Shown here piece after piece: positions 58,205-64,000 of a stretch of 64,000 bases of DNA. The stretch is from contig JANEZZ010000303.1 of assembly GCA_026122225.1 (NCBI GenBank), positions 627,501 through 691,500 of the forward strand, read 5' to 3'. A program made the position numbers and the translations under genes. The stretch is from Heloderma charlesbogerti (taxonomy: Eukaryota > Chordata > Lepidosauria > Squamata > Helodermatidae). Under the pieces are notes generated by a model. It was not told the DNA's origin, did not search any database, and saw only the letters and a program-made list of their open reading frames with translations. Positions within the stretch are counted from its first letter, which is position 1, and each line of letters opens with the position of its first letter.

Positions 58205-58405
58205 GGAAGGCCTGTAGCTGAGTGGTAGAGCACGTGGTTTGTATAACAAGACATTTCAGGTCCAGTCTTTGGCATTTCCAGATAGGGCTGAGAAAGAGCC
58301 CTGTCTGAAGCCCTGCAAAGCCTCTGCAAGTCAGTTTAGGTAATACTGAACTAGATGGACCAGTGCTCTGACTGGGTATAAATCAGCTGTCTATGTTCAT
58401 ATCTC
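58205..58405 (+). repeat. tRNA-headed SINE, near complete
   Basis: Head: TGTAGCTGAGTGGTAGAGCA (A-box at 58214-58224) and GGTCCAGTCTTTGGCA (B-box). Body: GCTGAGAAAGAGCCCTGTC. Tail: TAGATGGACCAGTGCTCTGA and CAGCTGTCTATGTTC. The best copy of this family in the window. Confidence 0.8.
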
Positions 58406-58699
58406 AGTGATATTATGTTATTATATGTACAAATAGCCCCAGGACTTTGACTTTATATTAAATAGGCAAGATTAAAATTGGTGTGTATAGGTGTCTCCAT
58501 GACAACAGAAGGAGAAGCCAATGGTGGCCTCCCCGGATTTTTCAAGGAGACAGCTTTGGTCCGCCCAGGGCTCTGCAAAGGAGTGCACCGCACCATTCTA
58601 AGTCTCTTCACAGGAACATACTTCAGGGGGGGGGAGTTGGAGTGAATGTCATCAGACTGGCAGGGGCTGATGAACCAATGCGAGAGGCTTTCCCCACCG

Positions 58700-59480
58700 T
58701 TCCTTACAGCTGACAAAGCCATGTATGATTGAAGCTTTGCATTAATTACTCCAATGCAAACATTTAAAAAACACAGGTGCAGCCTTCTTTCTCCCCTGAA
58801 GCTCCCAATGCTGCAGCAAAAGATCGAAGCTGCGAAGCTTTTCATTAATTACTCCCTTTCAGCCGACAAAGCAGCTTCAACATAGTGCTTCACAACCTTT
58901 AGGAGAATTAACCCTCTGAATGCTTGAAGCACCATGGTTCCAACCAGCCCCCTTTCTAATCCCCGTTCTCCTTTCCATTGAAGCTCCCGATGCTGCAAAG
59001 GATCAGATCTGTGAATTAATTACTTCCAAAAAGCAAGGAAGCAAACATCAAAGATGCACAGCTTGGACATTAAGGCTCCTAAATGCCTTATTTCGATGCA
59101 CGGGAATCGCGGTAACTTCTGCAGTGTACATTTCAGGAACAAGCCTCATTGACCACAATGGGAGTTACTTCTGAGTAGACATACATAAGTTTGTGCTGGG
59201 AAAGACAGGGATGGGAAACCAGCGCCCTTCTAACCCAATGCAGTGCAGGGTCAAAGGTGCAAATTAGTTACTTCCGAATGGCAATATACCCAAGAATAGA
59301 GAATCACAGCTTCCAGATAGTGCTTTACAGCCTTTAGGGAATTAGTTCTTTAAAATGTGCAATTTCGATTGAGGGGGATCTCCGTAAATTCTGAAGTGCG
59401 CATTCAGGGGACAAGCCTCATTGACCACAATGGGAGCTACTTCTGAGTAGACACTCATTGGTTTGTACTGGGAAACACAT
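58700..59480 (+). repeat. Degenerate tandem cluster of a squamate repeat
   Basis: Units near 58790-58920, 58976-59215 and 59255-59480 share blocks: GAAGCTCCCAATGCTGCA / GAAGCTCCCGATGCTGCA; AGTGCTTCACAACCTTTAGG / AGTGCTTTACAGCCTTTAGG; CAAGCCTCATTGACCACAAT (59140 and 59415) with GGGAG.TACTTCTGAGTAGA. The period is about 270-280 bp. The last block is the core of family C. Confidence 0.55.
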
Positions 59481-59484
59481 GGAT

Positions 59485-60295
59485 AGGAAACACCCCTTGA
59501 CTGGGGTTACAGTGAAAGGCACACCGCTGGGCAGGGCTAGCATACCCGAGGTAAATGCAGGGGTTGGGGCACACAACAACTATACCATGGAGAACCCAAC
59601 TTAAGGAAAAGAATCAGACTTAAAGTAGTGTCAGGAAATCTGGTTTTTCCACAGAAAGCTCCAGGGTGGCTGCGGGATGGCCATGACATCATGTGCCCTG
59701 AATGACCTTGAAACAGAGCCAGCTCGCAGGAAATCAACCGTGGAGACACCCCCAGGGGTGGGGGTGGGGAGGAATTTAGGGATTGAATGTTTTGATCTAT
59801 GCCCAGAGCATAATGCACAAATATTTGCTATGTGCTGAGCTATTACATATGCAAATATTACACGTATTATATTCACAATGTGAATGATATTTTTGTCCAC
59901 ATGAAGTAAGATGCTAAACTGATTAGCAATTTATTAATTCAGGGGTGGGCAGCAAGTATATCAATATGTACTGGTAGAGTGCTGGATGACTTGTAGGGGT
60001 TTCCAACTCACAATGGTTTAACAATAATGATAACAAAAAACTTGATGTTGCTGCTATATTAGGCTCTATATTCCTCAACGGCAGAACAGGCAGAAGATAA
60101 CAAGGTGTATGTTACAACAGCGGCTGCAGCAGATAAAGGACCACCAATTGTCATGATATTCATGCCATTGGATTAGAGCCTTTTCTGTAAAGACTGTGTG
60201 TCATTGTGTCATTTATCACTGTGCATTGTGTCATTTATCATTGTGCACTGATCTCCACACATAAAACAAATTCACGCACAGGCGTCTTCCAATCT
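59485..60295. other. Intergenic stretch, no gene seen
   Basis: Unique AT-rich DNA. A direct repeat CATTGTGTCATTTATCA occurs twice at about 60203-60240. Nothing else recognised. Confidence 0.45.
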
Positions 60296-60993
60296 AAACC
60301 CAACCAACCAAAAGTCCCATAGCAATCGGCGAATGGCGACGGGGGCAGGACTGTGAAATCTGGAAGCCCCTAGTCATGGACCGGCACATGGGCGGTGGAT
60401 ACAGATTCAGTCGTCCTGACTCAAGGACCCAGGCAATTGAGTAGTTCGTCAGCTGTATCCATGACTGAGCAGTCCTATTCAGGATCCACTCTGCTCACCC
60501 CATATGGGGAGGGGGCTGGAAAAGGTGCCCTAAACATAGTCTGCCTCATCTTCTTCCTGACTGGATTACTACATCCAGTGGGGTCACCATTTAGCGGTTG
60601 CAAAAGACAAATGAACTTTGGAACATGGAATATACTGACAGTGCTGGACGATACAGATAGTGAATGCCCTGAATGTAGGACTGCCATCATTGCAAGGGAG
60701 CTGAGACGTTTTAACTTTGACATAGCAGCACTCCAAGAAACTCGAAGAGCAGGAGAGGGACAACTGAAGGAAGAAAAAGGAGGTTACACCTTCTTCTGGA
60801 AAGGACTGCCTGAACAAGAATGACGAATACATGGAGTAGGCTTTGCTATTAAAAATGATCTTATGAAGCTCTTGTCAGAAGTTCTTACTGGCACTAATGA
60901 ACGACTCTCAACCCTCTGAATAAAACTCACCAAAAACCAGCAGGCAACTATTCTAAATGCCTATGCACCAAGATTAGATGCTGATGAAGATAT

Positions 60994-61523
60994 TGTCAAG
61001 GGCTCCTTGGAGGCCTCTCTCAGTCTAATCCAGTAGCCAAGTCCAGACACAGACAAAGGAATTCCTTTCAAAGCTTTATTCTTCTTTTACAACTTAACAA
61101 CTATACTGATTGCAACTAGCTCTGAGCAGCACAGTATCTATGCCCTACGTTGGAACAGTTGGTCCCTGTTTGAAAGGGAATTACTGGCAGACCCCTGAAC
61201 TTAAGGACTAGGGAGAGTCCCTCCCCTTTTCCCTTGGATCCTCTGGGCGCAGCCGTTGTTTGCGCGCCAACCTGGCATTACGCCTCCTTTCTGCGCCCTC
61301 CATCTGGCGCCGCTCTCTGCGTCTGCATCGCGCATCCACCAAGTCTGCTATCTGTGCCTGGTCACTCCCTGGACTGCTAACTAAACTAGGAATGCGGGTG
61401 GGAGGAATCTCCATCAGCTGTGGGCCCTGGGAAAGAGGAGCGCGCTCCTCTCCCAGGAGCGACTGCTCTTCCTCAGAATCAGAACTACTCTGGGATTCTA
61501 TGGGCTCAGTGTCCACCCTGACA
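60994..61523 (-). mobile_element. Solo LTR of an LTR retrotransposon, copy 2, in the RTE endonuclease
   Basis: A 530-bp element with ends TGTCA...TGACA and 5-bp target duplications GATAT (60989-60993, 61524-61528). Its removal restores the RTE reading DADEDIKEKF. Minus orientation: an AATAAAGCTTTGAAAGG polyadenylation-type signal lies at about 61070-61087. From its first base on the minus strand an unbroken frame runs to the stop at 61208: SVRVDTEPIESQSSSDSEEE, a middle part rich in Pro/Gln, then a basic coil-like end (DARCRRRERRQMEGAERRR, ARLARKQRLR). The same layout occurs in the LTR at 46595-47136. In a complete element this frame could be the C-terminus of the last ORF running into the 3' LTR; that is an inference. 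Confidence 0.88.
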
Positions 61524-62753
61524 GATATCAAAGAAAAATTTTACTCCCAACTGGACACCATCTTATCAGAGATACCTAAGGAGGATAAAATCATCCTCCT
61601 GGGCGATTTCAATGCAAGAGTTGGGCATGATTTTGATTTGTGGCCGGGGACCATTGGGAAAGAAGGAGTCGGCAATAGCAACCAGAATGGAATTCTACTT
61701 CTGACTAAATGTGCAGAGAATAATCTTGTCATTACCAACACTTTTTCGTCAGAAAAATAAATTTAAAACATCATGGAAGCACCCTCGGTTGAAGCACTGG
61801 CATCTTCTAGATTATCTAATGGTCCACGCCAGAGATCGCTGCGATGTACGAGTGCTGACGACTGCTGGACAGACCATCGATTAATTCGTTCCACGATGGC
61901 CATTAAGACTGTCCCTCAACATAGGCTCCAAGGAAGAAGACCAAGGTGTAAAATGAACACCCAAGCCCTTCAAGACCCTATTAAGCGAGCCTGCTTTCAA
62001 ACAACCCTCAAGGAACATCTACCTATGGAGACCGCTGAAAATGTCAAGGAACACTGGAATAAACTGAAGACTTCCATTATCGCAGCCTGTGAACAAACGA
62101 TCAGATACCAAACTAAGAAACATCAGGACTGGTTTGATGAGAATGATGGGGAGATTGAACATATTATTGATAAGAAAAGGAAAGCTTTCCAAATATGGCA
62201 AAAAGACATCAACTGTGCTGCTAAGAAAAAAATCTATGCCAGTGCAAAGGCTGAGGTCAAAAGAAGATCTAGAGAACATAAGAACACCTGGTGGATAAAG
62301 AAAGCTCAAGAAATCCAGCATTTTGCAGATGCCCATGATGCATGGGGCTTTTGTAATACCACAGAGGCCATCTATGGATCAACAAACCATGGTCCAAACT
62401 CCTTACACTCAATTGATGGTGCCAAACTTCTAAAGGACAAAGAGTCTATGCACTGCGTTGGAAAGAGCATTACCACAACCACCTTAACCATAACTCTATT
62501 GTGGCTGATGAGGTTTTCTCACAAATCCCACAAAAACAAACCAGAGATGAGCTTGCAGTATCCCCTAGTTTGAAGGAAGTCAGTAAAGCCATTAACCAAA
62601 TGAAAAATAATAAAGCTAGTGGACCCGATGGGATCCCTGTTGAAGTCTTTAAAGAAGGTGGGCCTGAAGCTACACAAGAGCTTCACAAGCTCATCGAAAA
62701 AATCTGGATGAGGGAGGAGATCCCAGCAGATTTCAGGGATGCCATAATTATCA

Positions 62754-63397
62754 GATGTGCATAATTTTTTGCAGATGTGGCTGCAAAAAAGGCCAATGCT
62801 CTTTTGGGCTGCATTCATAGAAGCATCGCTTCCAAATCCCGGGAAGTACTAGTTCCCCTCTACTCAGCACTGGTTAGGCCTCATCTGGAGTACTGTGTCC
62901 AGTTCTGGGCACCACACTTTAAGAAGGATGCAGACAAACTGGAGAGGGCTCAGAGGAGGGCAACAAAGATGATCAGGGGACTGGAAACAAAGCCCTATGA
63001 AGAGAGACTGAAAGAACTGGGCATGTTTAGCCTTGAGAAGAGAAGACTGAGGGGAGATATGATAGCACTCTTCAAGTACTTGAAAGGTTGTCACAGAGAA
63101 GAAGGCCAGGATCTCTTCTTGATCATCCCAGAGTGCAGGACACGGAATAATGGGCTCAAGTTACAGGAAGCCAGATTCCGGCTGAACATCAGGAAAAACG
63201 TCCTGACTGTAAGAGCAATACGACAATGGAACCAATTACCTGGGGAGGTGGAGGGCTCTCCCACACTGGAGGCCTTCAAGACGAGGCTGGACAGCCATTT
63301 GTCAGGGATGCTCTGACTTGGATTCCTGCCTTGAGCAGGGGGTTGGACTCGATGGCCTTGTAGGCCCCTTCCAACCCTACTATTCTATGATTCTATG
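62754..63397 (+). pseudogene. CR1 LINE 3' end nested in the RTE, recent copy
   Basis: A 5'-truncated CR1 with its remaining ORF intact (62777-63316): [72 protein letters not shown] and [20 protein letters not shown], followed by a short 3' UTR and the terminal ATTCTATGATTCTATG. ATCA flanks both sides (62750-62753 and 63398-63401) and may be a 4-bp target duplication. It is the same subfamily as the antisense copy at 4533-4957 but less decayed. Confidence 0.92.
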
Positions 63398-64000
63398 ATC
63401 ACTCTCTTTAAAAAGCGTGATGGAACAGATTGTGGAAACTATCAAGGCATCTCCCTTCTAGCTACAGCAGGCAAAATCCTGGCAAGGATCCTCGCAAACC
63501 GCTTTCTACCTCCCTCAGAAGACATCCTCCCTTCCTCCCTCAGAAGACATCCTCAGAAGACATCCTCCCGCCCTTCCAGGGGGACAGTGGATATGAGCTT
63601 CACCGCACGACAGCTCCAAGAAAAATGCAGGGAGCAAAACCAACCCTTGTACATGGCGTTTATTGATCTGACTAAGGCCTTTGACACTGTAAGTCATACT
63701 GCTCTCTGGACCATCCGTCTGAAAACCGGATGCCCTAATGAATTTGTGAACATCTTGTGGCTCCTCCATGACAACAACAATCTTGGAACAATGGCTCTCA
63801 AAGTGATCCATTCAAAGTGGGATCAGGCGTTAATTATTCGCTATCTTCATCGCTATGATTCTACACCTTGTTGAAGGGAAAAATCCCACTGGTGTAGAAA
63901 TCATATATCAAACAGATGGAAAACTTTTTAATCTCAGTAGGCTGAAATCAAAAAGTAAGGTAATTGCATCCTCTGTCATAGAACTTCAATATGCTGATGA

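Larger units (their letters stand above)
60300..64000 (+). pseudogene. RTE-type LINE, copy 2, broken by LTR and CR1, runs off window
   Basis: Starts with a probable 5' UTR (about 60300-60610). The endonuclease follows: MNFGTWNILTVLDDTDS, LRRFNFDIAALQETRRAGEG, then NAYAPRLDADEDI at about 60960-60993. A solo LTR interrupts at 60994-61523. The endonuclease resumes (IKEKFYSQLDTILSEIPKED, LGDFNARVGHDFDLWPGT), then a linker (266-residue open frame from 61773), then RT NNKASGPDGIPVEVFKEGG. A CR1 interrupts at 62754-63397. RT continues with LATAGKILARILANRF and MAFIDLTKAFDTVSH, and the window ends inside the YADD codons (63990-64000). It closely matches copy 1 (47413-50145). An LTR, a CR1, frameshifts and a local triplication of TCAGAAGACATCCTC at 63516-63568 make it dead. 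Confidence 0.87.

Noticed and set aside
1..64000. A novel multi-gene system (defence, biosynthetic or similar)
   Set aside because: No cluster of intact genes exists; all long frames outside the FXR1 exon trace to L2, CR1, RTE/BovB or LTR remnants or have no support.

Overview
The window looks like nuclear DNA of a squamate reptile (a lizard or close relative). The basis is the repeat content: BovB/RTE LINEs ending in the squamate/ruminant-type CAACAA tail, reptilian CR1 with the ATTCTATG terminal repeat, L2 LINEs whose 3' tail reads ACCGCCCAATAGC, tRNA-headed SINEs, and many short palindromic elements ending in GCAATCCTATG. Bulk sequence is AT-rich and CpG-poor. There is no bacterial or phage-like gene organisation, and the long open frames belong almost entirely to decayed retrotransposons.

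Only one host-gene segment can be supported: the first coding exon of FXR1 on the minus strand (13363-13413; 17 codons, ATG in a strong Kozak context, AAG|GTAC donor). It lies in a CpG island at about 13.0-14.3 kb. Everything to its left (1-13362) is best read as the start of FXR1 intron 1, since no second exon is visible. Everything to its right is 5' intergenic DNA. In mammals FXR1 lies on 3q26 near DNAJC19 and SOX2, with CCDC39 upstream; that is background knowledge, not seen here.

Layout. 0-13 kb: intron with an L2 LINE (6.2-7.7 kb), a CR1 tail (4.5-5.0 kb) and short repeats. 13-14.3 kb: FXR1 promoter and island. 14-24 kb: old SINE, L2, CR1 and RTE fragments and a TIR element. 24-28.5 kb: a long antisense CR1 split by a sense BovB. 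29-46 kb: dense short repeats (palindromic elements, MIR-like and tRNA SINEs, paired TIR-like elements). 46.6-47.1 kb: a solo LTR with a 5-bp target duplication. 47.3-53.7 kb: an L2 split first by an RTE-type LINE and then by a near full-length antisense BovB. 53.7-60 kb: a 5S-rRNA-like SINE, tRNA SINEs, a unique sequence at 56.1-56.9 kb that looks like a conserved non-coding element, and a tandem cluster of a squamate repeat. 60.3-64 kb: a second RTE copy, broken by a second solo LTR and a CR1, leaving the window inside its YADD catalytic motif.

No undescribed multi-gene system was found. The observations most worth a second look are: two related solo LTRs carrying the same acidic-then-basic reading frame from their first base; an internal deletion of the RT 'QGC' block shared by both RTE copies; a repeat that brings clusters of POU octamers; the candidate enhancer at 56 kb; and several structurally different repeats sharing one terminal motif.
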